Under the pieces are notes generated by a model, which saw only the letters and a program-made list of their open reading frames with translations, searched no databases and was not told the DNA's origin. Below are positions 47,780-60,234 of a stretch of 64,000 nt of DNA, piece after piece; position 1 is the first letter of the stretch; each line of letters opens with the position of its first letter. Source of the DNA: Viscum album (Eukaryota > Streptophyta > Magnoliopsida > Santalales > Viscaceae); NCBI GenBank assembly GCA_963277665.1, contig OY728130.1, positions 1,361,632,393-1,361,696,392 on the forward strand, read 5' to 3'. The translations under genes were made by a program, and so were the position numbers.

Positions 47780-48741
47780 ATGCAAGAAATTCCATGCCTC
47801 AAAATGGGCTATGAATCCTAGTGTGACCAAAATGTACCAAGACATTATGACTATAGTTTCTGTAGCTAAGCATGAAGACGGAAATAATAGGGTTCTTTAC
47901 ACGATGCTTCACCTATCAGTAGGTGAAGGTAGAGAATCAATGACCTAGAGGTTTACTGCAACCTTTTCCCAATTCATAATGGAAGTGGGATGATGCGACC
48001 ATATACATTATGGTAGGTATTTCGAAGACACATTGGAAGAATGACACTATTTGGGTCATTGTGGATTTACTAAAACATTTCGCACATTTCTTTCATATAA
48101 GGAAAACCATTATAGTAGAGTAGTTGGGAGAGTTGTATGTATGAGATATAGTTCATTTTCATGGGGTTCCACAAACTATAGTTTCATATTGTGAATCATT
48201 CTTTAGTTAACAATTTTTGAAGGGATTGAAAATGGCACTTGGTAAACAGGTTTGATTGAGTATGGATTTTCACCCACAAATAGATTTACAATTAGAGAAT
48301 ACTATACGAGTGCTTGAGGATATGCTGAGAGCATGTGTATAAGACATTAATGGGTCATGGGAAAGGAACTTGTCTTTAGTGGAGAGTGCTAATAAAAAAA
48401 GTTATCAGGAAACTATTTATATGACACCATACAAGGATCTCTACTGTAGGCCATGCAGATCATCACTATGATGGATGAAAGCAGGTGAGTTAGAGTTGTT
48501 GAGACTGAATCTCATGCAAGAGACGACATAGAAGGTTTATCTGATTTAGAAACATTTGGCTACATCTCAGAGTAAGAAAAAGTCATATGATGACATATGG
48601 AGAAAAACACTAGATTTTATAGAGGGTGATCGTGTATTACTTCAGGTGTCACCTAGGTTAGGTCACCATAGGATAATGAGGCAGGGAATGTTTACACCAA
48701 GGTTTGTTGGACCTTTTGAGATAGTGAAGAGAATCAGGTAG
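47780..48741 (+). pseudogene. Gypsy integrase with GPF module, degraded
   Basis: Remnants in order: zinc-domain end FTRCFTYQ-VKVENQ (about 47897-47945); core start HWKNDTIWVIVDLLKHFAHF (about 48033) with its catalytic Asp kept; KGLKMALGKQV and MDFHPQIDLQLENTIRVLED (about 48218-48325), matching the FHPQTDGQSERTIQ block; and an intact 61-codon C-terminal frame (48556-48741) with SYDDIWRKTLDFIEGDRVLL and the GPY/F motif PRFVGPFEIVKRI. Shifts and stops break the core. The second catalytic Asp region is not clearly readable. Confidence 0.9.
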
Positions 48742-48839
48742 GTAACATACTAATTGGAACTTCCACAGAAATATAGTGTAATACATAATGAACTACTTTT
48801 ATAACAACTACACTGATATCACCCCAATCCTTCCCATGT

Positions 48840-49022
48840 GATAAATATGAATGATGCTGAGTTTGAGATAGATGTTTCCATTGAGGAGTGTCTGATACAT
48901 GTTTAGGATCGCAGTGGGAAGGTGTTGAGGGGAGATACTGTACTGATAGTTCATGTGTTATGGAAACATGGATGTGTGCATGAAGAGGTATCAGAAAGGG
49001 AGGCAAATATGCGGGCTTAGTA
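48840..49022 (+). pseudogene. Chromodomain remnant at pol C terminus
   Basis: After PNPSHVINMNDAEFE the frame reads SGKVLRGDTVLIVHVLWKHG and then VHEEVSEREANMRA, which follows the chromovirus tail pattern ...VLRNKxIxxVKVLWxNxxxEEATWExExxMR. The aromatic residue of EATWE is lost. The frame is closed by stops before the polypurine tract. This places the element among the chromoviruses (Tekay/Del-like, tentative). Confidence 0.7.
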
Positions 49023-49087
49023 GCCTGATATTTTTGACACATAATCTTAGAGAGTATTGGGAGTGAATCTCAAGGTCGAGTTGTTAT

Positions 49088-49100
49088 AAGGTGGGGAGAA
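49088..49100 (+). promoter_or_regulatory. Polypurine tract of chromovirus
   Basis: AAGGTGGGGAGAA directly precedes the TGCGAGATTCC start of the 3' LTR, the standard place for plus-strand priming. Confidence 0.88.
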
Positions 49101-52100
49101 TGCGAGATTCCATTGTTCCAGTTATGTTTTCCTTTGTGTTGTTCTTTTTATAGATTATAAATACTTTATGTTGAGAAAATGTTTTATTGGTGAAAAAAAC
49201 ATAATAAAATCTTAATGTATTTACATAAGAAAAAAATACCCTGTTAATCAATAGATTATTTTAATGTATTGTTTTTAGAGTCAACCTCTGAGTAGTGTGA
49301 GTTACCGAGTCCAAAAAAGTTTTGACGAAGGAAATATAAACATATTAACTATATTATAGTAAGTACATATAGTTTATTAAAAATAATTGAATAACACTAA
49401 AATGTTTTGTTGAATGAAAAATCAGAGACCATTGTAAGATCTGAAATGTAGTGTTTACCCTAGAAAAGGTATGACATATGTAGGTGTCAGATGTTTGGAT
49501 GCCTCGCTTGTGAGTAAAAGTTATAAAATAATATTTAATATATTATTTTCATAAAAATAATTAAATATATCTCAAATGGTGTATCCAATGGTAAATCTAA
49601 GACAACTAATGTGTTTGGAATGAGGGGTTTACCCTATACAAGGAATTATATTTGTATGTGTCAAGCGTTTAGATGCCTCTCTCGCACAAAATAACCCTTT
49701 TATTTTAATTAATTAATTATTTCATTTTTTAAAGAATAAATCATTAATAAATCATAAACCATGCATCGTACTAGAAAAATGATAACACCGATGTGTCCGG
49801 AATGGGGGGTTTACCATAGATGGAGTATAAATTATATGTGCAGTGTACGTTTGATATTGTTTATTATGAATGTTAAATATCTAATTTATTATATAAATTA
49901 AAATAATTGGATTTTTATTTTTAATTTAATAAATATATTCTTCAACGGGATTCCAGCACTTTTGACACATGGAGCATTCCAAATGCTTTATTTCTCAAGA
50001 GTTTTTTGACCATTTCAAACAATAATGCATTAATGTGGTAACATAAAACCCTACATCATCAATTTTTTGTTGAAACTATGGATTAAAATAGGGTTTTACT
50101 TCTTGAGTCGATGAACCATATGATGCATAGAGTTCTATATAAATGAATCATTTTTTGTTGATCAGATTAGATCTGGTCATTTTCCAACACTATCAATTGT
50201 CACTTGGATAGGCCGGGACTCCCTCTTCTTCCTCCGTAGAAATCAGGTGCATCACCCCTTTGCAGTGCCACTCTAGTATGCACCTTAACCTGGTGCACCA
50301 ATCAGGTTTCCATTTTTTAATATTTTAGTTTATTTTATTAACTCTATTTTTATATCCTTTTATAATAATGTTTTAAAATAAAGTATATGGACAAAGGAAA
50401 ATGAAAAAAAGTTGTTTGTTTTATAAAAGTGATAATCCTACATTTTTTTTATTTTTTTGATAATTTCAGAAATTTTAAAAAAGATTTATCAAAGAATAAA
50501 TTAATGAAATTGTATTTTAAATTAATTATGAAAATTATAATAAAGATAATTTTAAATCAATGTAATGAAATTTTAACATGATAATTATATTTGATATTAT
50601 CATAAAATTTTTATCAGCAGTTAATGTGCATCATTTTTTAGTGTGTTCATCCTATATTCATTTCCTCTCAAACTATACCATACCACACCTAGATTTTTTT
50701 TGACGTGTTTATCATATTTAGAATATGGTAGGTGGTCGGAAATCCAATCCCTTAGTCTTGATTTGTTTATGTGTATGAAATTGTACAAATATCATGGCAT
50801 AAATAAAAATGAGTTTTTTTATATAATCAATTAATTAATAGGGTAAATTAATTACTTTGGGGGTTTTTGAAATTGTTAATAGAATAATTTGGAAGAAACA
50901 ATTAATTGATAAATTAATTAATAGTATTTCTATGATGATGGATTCAGTTAATAAATTTTGGAAATAAGTAATTATCATAATGTGATTAATTAAATTTGAT
51001 TATTTTAAATAATTAATTGGTAAAATACTTATGCAAATTTTGTGAAGGTGGATTTAGTTAATTAATTTTTGAATTAATGGTATTTTTTTTTATGATTAAT
51101 GGTTAAATAAATTAATCAATATTTTGAATGATAATTGTGAAGGAAGGTTAAAGTTGATTAACCATTGAATATTGTAATATATGTGACATAAGTTGTTGAT
51201 TGGAAATGGGTAGTGGGACATGGATTGATGCTCAAAATACCCACAGGGATTCTAGACATGGCACTCTAAAACTTATGAAATTAATGAAATTATTATTTTA
51301 TGAGACAAGGACTGAATCTCTAAATACCCATGAGGTTGTGAGAGAGGGACTGAAGCTCCAAATACTCACAAGGGTGCTATACATGATGTTCTACGCTCAT
51401 TCATTTATTTTGTAATATGGTTTCTTTTGGCTATTGATAAATTGAATATTGTGACATAATAATTATGAATTGAACATAAGAAATGGTTTAGAATCCATCA
51501 TGGGCCGAAGCAGGTATTGTGGTTTGAGTGTCCTCAGGAACCTAGATGTTTAAGTTGTTAAATAAAGGTTAATTAGATAAATATAAACTATTTTCTCTAT
51601 TGCCTTATTTTTATTATTTATAGAACTGCATACACTACTTATCACTGGATTTGTTTTAGAACTATTGGTGGTAGCCTACTGAGTTCTACTCACACCCTAC
51701 TCGTGCTGCCTGAACGGTACCCGAATAGACTTTTCTGTTGCAGGACTGAACTAGGGTAAGAGCCCTGGTTTAGATTGCTGATTGAGGATAGAGCTTGGTT
51801 GAGGGAACTAGACATGGTTCGGGACCCTCTTGGGAGTTGCTAGCCTCTTATATCTAGTTTTATTTTTTTGACACTTGATACATATTTATAGACATTGCAT
51901 GTCTACCTTTCAGTTGAGTATTGTATTTCATGTTTTGTTCATTGTTGTTACATTTGTAATGTTTTGATTATATATGCTTCCTTTATTTCTTGTTTACTTT
52001 ATATGGTATTTTACTTTGATAAAAGAGATTATAATCTCCCCAATACTGACTTACAAGTCCATCATTTCTAGTCGCAACCTCTAGCATACGGGGATACGCA

Positions 52101-52164
52101 CCTGAGTTCATGTGGTGAACCATCTTGGGGCACCGTTGCATGGTACTCAGGCAGAGACGTTACA
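49101..52164 (+). repeat. 3' LTR of chromovirus (complete, ~3.06 kb)
   Basis: It starts TGCGAGATTCC and ends CAGAGACGTTACA, next to TSD copy TACCA. The first 1.37 kb parallels the left LTR. The last part has a TGAGTTCTACTCACACCC...TTTTCTGTTGCAGG stretch (about 51680-51745) like the R/U5 splice-acceptor region of many plant gypsy LTRs. Frames at 50643-50834 and 51200-51415 are short and featureless. Confidence 0.8.
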
Positions 52165-52169
52165 TACCA

Positions 52170-52560
52170 TGACCACTAGAAGCCACATTCACTTTTTTAG
52201 GACCCATAAATATCTAGAATTTATGGCGGAAATGTGTCATAAATGATGAATGAAGAAAGAGAAACTATATATGTTTGGTTGGGATGAGTTCATAGAGGTG
52301 CACACAAACATGAAGGATCACATATTTTATATAACACTTATTCAGTCTATAATGAATATCAGGTTCCACTATCAATACTCTGTAAACAAAATAAATTTCT
52401 CATAACATATACCCATGAAATGAAAAATATCATTTATCAGTTGATGGTTTTATAACCCACTATTAAATTCTATAAAAAAATATCATTTAACATTGATTTT
52501 TAATGATAGTTTTATCATTCAGTGGTTGTTTCTGTTAAGTAGTTGTTTCAACCACCCTTA
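52170..52560. other. Unassigned spacer, possibly older LTR debris
   Basis: A phrase ATTTATGGCGGAAATGTGTC near 52220 is of a style I associate with plant retrotransposon termini, but no boundary, TSD or partner was found. No gene is seen. Confidence 0.3.
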
Positions 52561-53720
52561 AATATTATAAATAACAAATATAAAAATAAAATTAAACACT
52601 TATGTGTGTGTGTTAATAAGGAAATTATAAAATATAATTTATAAATAAGAATTAATATTTAATAATTTAATAATTTATATTATTAAAATTTTATATTAAT
52701 TAAAACTAACAATTCTTATCTCTAAAATAATAAATATATTGTTATATATATAATAAGTAATAAATTATTAATTACTTACAGTTAATAATTTATAGTTATT
52801 AATATATATTAACACATAAATATATATGCATACAAATAAATAAATAAATAAATATATATATATTAATATATACACACATATACAAATATATATACATATA
52901 ATCATAAAAATATAAATACAAATAAAACATCTATATAAGTATAAATAAATATATATACATATAAATATATAAATAAACACACACACACATGGGTATGTAT
53001 GTATATTGACAACAAATAGTAAAAAATAAAATTGTAATTTTAATAATTTTTAATTAATAATTAATAATTTCAATTTTAATAATTAATATTAATAAAATAA
53101 AATATTATGATTAATTATTTAATTAGTAACTATTCGATAATATATATATATATTAATATATATTATAAAAAATAATTAATTAATAAATTATAGAAAGTAA
53201 TTTATAGTTATAAATATGTATATTTACATTTAAATATATATATGACAATATAAATATAATTATAAAAATATATAATTATGAGTATATAAATACACACACA
53301 CACACACACATATATATATGTATATGTATATATGTGTGTATTTTTTTTCATTTATGTATGCTAATATTTATATATAAACTTAAAAATAAACAATAAACAA
53401 CAAATAATATGTATTTATTAAAAAGTTAGATAAATAATATTAACAAAATTGAATATTATTATTAATTAGTACATTTTAACTATAATTAAACATATATGTA
53501 AATTAACCCAGTCATAGACACATACAAATAATGATTAATGAATAATTATTTTATAATAATTTATAGTTATTCATATATAAATATAAAATTTAAAATATAC
53601 ATGTATAGATCTATAATAATTTATATATTTATATTAATATATATATACTATATCTAATAAATAATTTATATTTATATTAATAATTAATTTATATGCTTAT
53701 GTATATATATCTGTGTGTGT
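52560..53720. repeat. AT-rich low-complexity and microsatellite tract
   Basis: About 1.1 kb made almost entirely of A and T in TATATA, AATAAT and TAAATA variants, with (AC)n then (AT)n then (GT)n runs at about 53292-53342 and GTGTGTGTGT near 53715. The lysine-poor, Tyr/Ile-only frame at 52986-52768 is a product of this composition. No gene is expected here. Confidence 0.85.
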
Positions 53721-55590
53721 GTGTTTATAAATATGAATATATGTTATAGATTAAACGCATGATCTTTTGGCTTGTTTTTTTCCTTCTGACTCATAGGGTG
53801 GGAATTTGAATGTAATCAAACTCAATTTATTAGTCGTTTTTATTGATACTAAGAGGGTTTGAGTTGTTTTAAAATTTTGAATAAGCTGATAAACATGAAA
53901 TGAGACTATTTATGGTGTTGTATTTTGTTTGCAACACATAAATCAATAAGTAATGGTAGGAAGAGTTTTCATTTATAATTTTTTTCCTTTTAATATGGAT
54001 CAAAACATGTGCTAGTAGTGGATAGTAAATTTTTTGTACAATAATGAATACGATTTCATAGTTGTTGGAGTGACCACGTGAAGTGTGATGTCATGGTCAG
54101 TGTACCGACCACTTGATGAAATACGAACCTACCTCATGAAGAAAAGAGAACTTACCATATAAATATGTTCTATTCTATGGCATGAAGGATGGATTATATA
54201 CTACAAAAAATGTGAATTGTATGTGGACATACATAGTAGGTTGGATGACCATCGAATCATATGGTAGATTTATTAACTTCACAGTCTACCACATGGAAGA
54301 TCACACTGCAAAAATCTGATTAGTCTCAAAAATCAGTATAAATATGATGACATGATATTTTTATTGTATTTTATTAAAACATATATAGAGAAAATGATAT
54401 CCATTTTAGATGGTTCTAGGTAGTGATTTTATTAAAGGATCAATATGGTACTCTTTATTATCGTATTTAATGATGTTATAAAGTGAGGTTTATGGAGATG
54501 TTTTTCACTAAAAATATAGCATCTTCCAAAATACATGATTTATTTTTATATATATATTTCATTTCATGAAAATCCTTGTGTAATCATGAATAGATATTCC
54601 CGAATGTGTGAGTAGTGATATAAGTGCTTATGAATAAAAATGAGGTAACAATCATGGGTTATAGTCCATAATAATGAAGACATGAATCATAACAATTTAT
54701 TTTATAGTTTAAATGTCATAATTATTGTGGATGGAACAAGGTGTGGGTTTGATGGTATTTATGAGGAAGAATTCCAAAATTGGATTTTCCATGTTTTCAT
54801 TATTTTACAATACTTATATTGATGCGTATATTGTGATTTAATATCGAATAAATATAGGTTAAAAATAGTATGAATATGTAATGATATTTCAACATGTTCA
54901 CATATAGTTATAACCATCTTTGTATGTTATTTATTATGGATGTTTTTTTGAAGACCAAATAAATTATTTTTAGTGGTTTAAATCCAAAATTATTTATGTA
55001 GTTTCATAAATATTGAATAAATAAGATATAGAAGAAGTAATTAATACTGAATTTTTTAAATTTATAGTTATTAAAAATCATCCATGGGAGTGGGTATAAG
55101 TGGGAGTTTTTGAAGTAAGAAAAAAAATAAGAGATATAGAAACAAAAAAAAATAGTTTTTTTCTTGCTAAGGTGCAAGAAAATAAAAGAATAATTAGAAC
55201 TAAAATTCATAAGTGAATGTTTAGAGATTACAAGTAGCACTGTGATGACATGTTAATTCCAGATATCAAAGGTATATTTCATTGATTCAAAATTTATATT
55301 ATAATATCAACAATGTAAAGAGAACATACACTATCAAATGACTATTTTCAAATACAAGTTATGGATATACCCTACTTACTATAACTATATGGGTTGTTTT
55401 GTAGTGGCCCATGTATATTTAATTATATCCAGATGATTACAAGGACTAGAAATTCATATTGAGTAGTGAACCTTATAAATTCTAATGTACTCATGGGTGT
55501 GATTGGGTATTGTGATTTAGTAGATCCATCTACCTCTTACCATAGGAGAAGGTTGTTTTAAAATATAAAAAAATATAAAGAACTTACCTC
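53721..55590. other. AT-rich gene-free stretch
   Basis: No domain or RNA is recognised. A segment near 54070-54110 (GACCACGTGAAGTGTGATGTC, then GACCGACCACTTG-like sequence) is rich in short dyads, including a CACGTG box. Part of this stretch should be the 5' LTR of the copia remnant that follows, but its start was not found. Confidence 0.4.
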
Positions 55591-55640
55591 GGATTCACCC
55601 CCTCTCAGTGGTCACATAATTTTAATCTATCAAATGAAAT

Positions 55641-55656
55641 TGGTATCATAGTACAT
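55641..55656 (+). promoter_or_regulatory. Primer binding site of copia remnant
   Basis: TTGGTATCATAGTACATGTT (from 55640) matches the copia initiator-methionine primer site TGGTATCAGAGCAGGTT with few changes. Confidence 0.7.
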
Positions 55657-55959
55657 GTTCCCTTCATTGACTATTGTTTTAATAGATATTAAAAATGAAT
55701 TTTTACATGGATTCATCAAAATATATAATTATTTATGGGTTTCCTATTTTAAATTGAAAGAATAGTGATATATAGAAGGTAGTAATGAAACAATATATAT
55801 TTTCCATTGGATTTTAAGTTATAGAAATTACTATATATTTTCCACACATATTTATATGGGTTATTCCTTAATAACAAACTAATATAAGAGAATGTATAAT
55901 GATGTAAAAACCAAAAATTATTCATATTCATCCCATTTAGAATATGAATTTATGAGTGT

Positions 55960-56860
55960 TTAGGGAATTGGAATTTCAAAAGGAATAAGAGAAAGAAATG
56001 TAAAATACTTATGAAGGGAACAAAATGTTTACGAAATTCATGTTACAAATTTGGAGAATGAAGTATGAAGATAAAAAATTATAAATGATGAATCTATTAC
56101 TGAGATATTTACAATGGTTAGTGACATTATAATCAATATAAAAAGTTATTATAAGAAATTGGACGATGTTACAGTTGTGGATATTGTTATAAGAATTATT
56201 TCTAATAAATTTGATTCCAAAGTGTCATAATTAGAAAATATATATCCTAAAATTAAATCTTAGGATTATTTTCATAGTATTATCATCACAAAAGAAATTA
56301 ATAGAGATAATACTATCAAAATGAGAGAAAAGGAAGACTGTGAAATTTCATTCAAAGGCCCGAAGAAAGAAAATTCAAAGAATTATTTATTGAAAAGAGG
56401 GTTAGTAATTATAATTTAGAAGATAAAGTGAGAAAATATCTTTTCAAATTCTTATATTTATTTCCTTGAAATGTTAAAATTGGAATACGAAAGTATAAAG
56501 GAAGGTTACAATGAGATTATTTAACTATGGAGAAAATGATCATTTCACTGAAAATTATCCATGACTATAATAACATGATGGTAGTGATAAAAAACATAGA
56601 AGTATAAGAATACCATTGACGAATAAGGAATAAAAACTAAATTACTATTCAAAAAGAAGGAATAATAATTTCTTTAAACATAAAAAGAGAAATGTTTTGT
56701 CTAAATATGTGCAAGATGATGATTACGAAGAAGAAGTGAGACCTAAGAATTATAGTGATGAAGGTTATGTGAAGATTCTTATTTCAAAGTGGAATTATGA
56801 GAGTTTAGAAAGGGTGAAATTCGAAAATTTGAAGCATAATAAGATGAGGAAATTGAGACA
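55960..56860 (+). pseudogene. Copia gag with CCHC knuckle, degraded
   Basis: INDESITEIFTMVSDIII starting at 56081 matches the UBN2 gag block xDESIxEMFTRFxDIINxLK, followed by LDDVTVVDIVIRIISNKFDS. A nucleocapsid remnant MRLFNYGENDHFTENYP (56511-56561) follows the CFNCGExGHFxxxCP pattern, with its cysteine positions now L, Y and Y. An acidic tail (DDDYEEEV, about 56718) fits the end of gag. Many stops and shifts are present. No protease or pol follows before the LTR. Confidence 0.75.
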
Positions 56861-57315
56861 GAGTTCATGGTAAAAATTGAATTTAATGAATGTCTCTCAA
56901 AAATTGGAAATATATGGAAATAAAACAAGAAGTTAACGAAATATGGTCAACATGTTAAAAATAAGGATATGGTTCCTAAAGAAAATAATCCATATTTTGA
57001 AAAGATATTGATAACATAATGATGTTGCATGATGATGAGGAAATATTGAACATCAATATAGAAGAAAATATGGATGTATATGAGAAATAATGTAACATTG
57101 TATAATAGAAACTAGTTGACGATGAACAAGGAAAACCATTATTGGTATCTTATCAGGAAAAATACCATGAGGGGAGGGGGTGAAATGAGTTATCATAGAT
57201 TTTAATCCTTAAATTCCTTGATCATGATATGATTCTCTCAATAAAAGGAACACGCTTTTTCTATCTATTACTATCTGTAGATAAGTGATCAAATTAATGA
57301 ATAGAACACAATTAA

Positions 57316-58067
57316 GAACATGAGCCTCAGCCCAGTTGGTGAGGAATCCTTAATTTCATCCAAGAGACCCAGGATCAAATCAAAGAGGAGGCTAATATCT
57401 GGGTATTGTAGCATTATTGTATCAGTACTTTAGTAGGACTCTAGAAGTACTGTAGCAGTTCTATACCAGGAACTGTGCAGAATTGTAGCATGTACTGTAG
57501 TGGGAACTGTAGTAGGAATTGTTTGGCACTGTAACAGATTGAAATGTTCTCCTGTTTGGGCCTTCAGGCCACCGATTTGGTCCTTGAGTTCTTTAAGGAC
57601 TTCGAGCCACCCAAGCCTTTGGGTCAGTAAGGCCTTCAGGCCACCTCAAGGCCTTTGGGCCACCTTAAGTGCAGATGCAAACTAGAAAACCTACAAGGAA
57701 CAAGCTTCAGAAGGAAGAGGAGAAAGGATATTTCACCATAGAAGAATCTAAAATGATTGCAAGAATGAGAGTTATGACACCGGCCATTGGGACAAGCCTG
57801 TGTATGAACATGAAATCCTAGCCGAACAACCATGCGATGGTGGAGAGCTAATTTCACGATGAAGATGCTGGGGAAGAGCAGTTATAAGTAGTTAGTCTGG
57901 GTTGTATGTAATGTTTGAATCCTATGAGCAATAATTTTATATAAAGGGCTATGGTCCATGTAATACTTATTCCTACAGGTCTTGTAAGGGTTCCACCTCA
58001 CCCCTTGAAAGTTGGATTATCAAAATCAATAAAAAATGAAGGCCTTCAGGACATTGGAGGGAAAAAC
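57316..58067 (+). mobile_element. tRNA-headed retroposon (~752 bp) inside copia LTR
   Basis: GC-richer than everything around it and bracketed by the direct repeat CACAATTAA (57307-57315, 58068-58076). The head has an A box CAGCCCAGTTGG (57328-57339) and a degraded B box GGATCAAATCA (57372-57382), 44 bp apart, as in tRNA-derived SINEs. The body has about six ACTGTAG-type repeats (57405-57540), AGGCCTTCAGGCC and AGGCCTTTGGGCC palindromes (57560-57665), a TATATAAAGG box near 57938 and AATCAATAAAAAATG near 58027. It ends GGGAAAAAC. It is longer than usual plant SINEs and has no long A-tail, so it could be a composite or a different retroposon. Frames at 57500-57685 and 57857-57636 are not convincing genes. 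Confidence 0.55.
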
Positions 58068-58076
58068 CACAATTAA

Positions 58077-60200
58077 ATTTGCTCATTCTCCCTAAATATT
58101 ATATTACATGGATAAATATATATATGATGTGTGGATGCAAAAATACAATAGAGAGCACAACATCAATTTTTTTACAATATAGAGTGGTGTCACCGACCCT
58201 ATGAACTCGCTGATCATACAATTTGAGAAAGATAACTACCTTTTGAAAAAAATATGAACTCTTTATTCCCTTTGTGGACTCCTTGATATGATCAATAAGA
58301 TTAATATTTGGATAATTCAGCTATACTTTTTTGTCTCTTCCACACTCTTTGATAGGGATTCAGTGAGACACAACTCATAAAATCCCCTTTTCCTTTCTTT
58401 CTCTATTTTTTTGTCAGGAATTCTAAAAAAACTCATTTGAAACTCTGATTCTCTTTAGATCCTATCATCTCTATTATATTAAATACTATTATTAGTATTT
58501 AGTATCCATGTTATAGGATTTTTCCAAGTGTCCACAATGATTAATGGGACAAAAATGAGTCAAAATTCTTGATAGTACTCTTAGAAATATCAGTAATAAT
58601 CTCATATTTTAGTTATGTAACAAAATTGACAGCTGAAAGAAATCGCACTGATGTGGAATGGTATGGTGTTCTATGACGTCGAGATATCATTATTTCATAT
58701 AATATAGTATAGTTACCTATAGTATGGTAAAAAAATTATTTACTAAGTCTTTCATATTTACCATGGTTTAACATACTGTGATGTCGGCACCTGTAGTTGA
58801 CCAGATCAAAAAAACCATTCACCTTTTAAGCCCTCAATGATATCCACATTAACTACTCAATTTATATTTATTCACCAAACACCTTAAAACATAGACACAT
58901 CCACTATGGCATGGATTCATATTATTCTTTATGAGTTAATTAGTAAATTCAATGTGGTCATCTTACATCAAACAGAACTGTGGCCTAGCCATATGTTCAT
59001 GACACAAAAACCCTTGATTTTCCAGTTGAATTGTAACTCATAAAACATCATTGTGGATGGACCCTATGAAATAGTTTATTTGAATTGGTATGGTCTAAAA
59101 AAATTTCATCCCACATCATAAATTCATATAGAAATCCAATTATTAATAATAAACTATTTTCCTATACTTTTCAATCAAGTAAGACTTGTTCCAGTGCTAA
59201 CCTACTACCTCTCATTCCAATGTGTATATGAGATTATAAACACCAAATTTCATGAATTCATGTGATTTTTTTTCCTTCCTTCACACACTCCTTTTGTCCT
59301 GCTCAACTATTTAGCACCCGAGCTCAAAAACTATCTTATCTAGAAGCTAATTGGGTGCTGGTATTGAGTGGAAATGGTCATATTTTTTTATACTTCCAAT
59401 AATAATTCTCGTGACACAATGGAGAGTATAGAATGGATAACATTTTAGGCTCCCTTAAATTTCATCCTCTACAAAATGACTAATTACACTACTATTTGGA
59501 CTTACCAAAGAAAATAGATCACAAAACATGAAGCTGGGTATGTGGTGTGGGTCTTTTCTTCCAAACATATCACTTATTCAACAAATTTGAATTATTCCAA
59601 TGTGGGGATGGATTAATATGAGTCCATAACAATAATCCAAGAATAACTTGACCACCATTATTAAATTTTTCAAAAATCAAAAAACTGGAAAATCTACCAA
59701 TGGGGTTTTGGCTAGTAATCCCCCTATTGGGTTTGTAGAAAACTCCAAACAATTCAGAGAAATATTCAACTGATCCACTTGACATCATTTTCCTTAAAAT
59801 TATGCACTAAAAATTCATCAATAATAAAGTCTAAGACCATGTGAGACAATTATTTATCTGATAAACAAAATTTAAATGAAATAATCCTGATATTAAAATA
59901 TATCATTACATGTTAAGATATAAACCTCCATCAAATTCCATCAACCTGCAAATTCCATTAACCCCATCGATGTTCAAACAATGAACTGCCCCAAAGTGGT
60001 AATTCTCTAGAATTTTCAAACATATTTCTCCTATTTTTTCAATTAATCCAAATATCATTTCTTTGAAGATGAATAAATAATAGTAAGAAAAACTTGACTG
60101 GAGTAAATAATGCATACCTCAATCTAGAAGAAATTTCTATAGGGAGTCCGGGTCATGTAACCGAGTCATTATAAATAGATGTATTTAGTTGCAATTTGAG
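58077..60200. other. Probable copia LTR continuation, then unassigned DNA
   Basis: About 58100-58600 reads like the inner part of a copia LTR and may complete the 3' LTR interrupted at 57315. The rest is unassigned. Two minus-strand frames (59788-59570 and 60115-59906) are a little less AT-rich, and one is preceded by TTTGCAGG-like acceptor sequence, but no family is recognised. They lie downstream of the minus-strand copia pol and may be its 3' non-coding region. Confidence 0.4.
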
Positions 60201-60234
60201 ACACAACTATTTTAATTCAAAATCCTGTTTGGGT

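Larger units (their letters stand above)
44094..52164 (+). mobile_element. Ty3/gypsy chromovirus, degraded, with truncated 5' LTR
   Basis: The TSD TACCA (44089-44093, 52165-52169) brackets an 8.07-kb element on the plus strand. The left LTR (44094-45409) matches only the first ~1.37 kb of the right LTR (49101-52164). The right LTR continues a further 1.7 kb to GACGTTACA, so the 5' LTR has lost its 3' part together with the primer site and most or all of gag. Protease, reverse transcriptase, RNase H, integrase and chromodomain remnants follow in gypsy order, all with stops and shifts. Choosing the short LTR end (50468) would leave no TSD. The long end gives a perfect one, which is why these limits were chosen. 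Confidence 0.85.
55596..57315 (+). mobile_element. Ty1/copia remnant: LTR end, primer site, gag, start of 3' LTR
   Basis: TTCACCCCCTCTCAGTGG (about 55600) is a typical copia LTR 3' portion. It is followed after AATCTATCA by the primer site and a decayed gag. At 57151 TATCAGGAAAAATACC followed by GAGGGGAGGGGGTGAA resembles the start of a copia LTR (TGTTAGGAA...), so the interior is only ~1.5 kb and lacks protease and all of pol. The 3' LTR is interrupted at 57315 by a retroposon and appears to go on after 58077 (GAGCACAACATCAATT...TATAGAGTGG near 58160). Full limits and TSD were not found. Confidence 0.65.

Noticed and set aside
48734..49042. 102-codon minus-strand frame at the end of chromovirus pol
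   Set aside because: It is the complement of the chromodomain tail, which matches the family on the plus strand.
44094..50468. Chromovirus with short 1.3-kb LTRs
   Set aside because: These limits follow the visible LTR similarity but give TACCA and GAAAT as flanks, which do not match. Extending the right LTR to 52164 gives a perfect TACCA duplication and a canonical GTTACA end.
52768..52986. 72-codon frame rich in Ile, Tyr and Cys
   Set aside because: It is a translation of a TATA/ATAC microsatellite tract.
57500..57857. Coding genes in the GC-richer retroposon
   Set aside because: The frames are short and overlap on both strands. They cover palindromic repeats and have no known domain.
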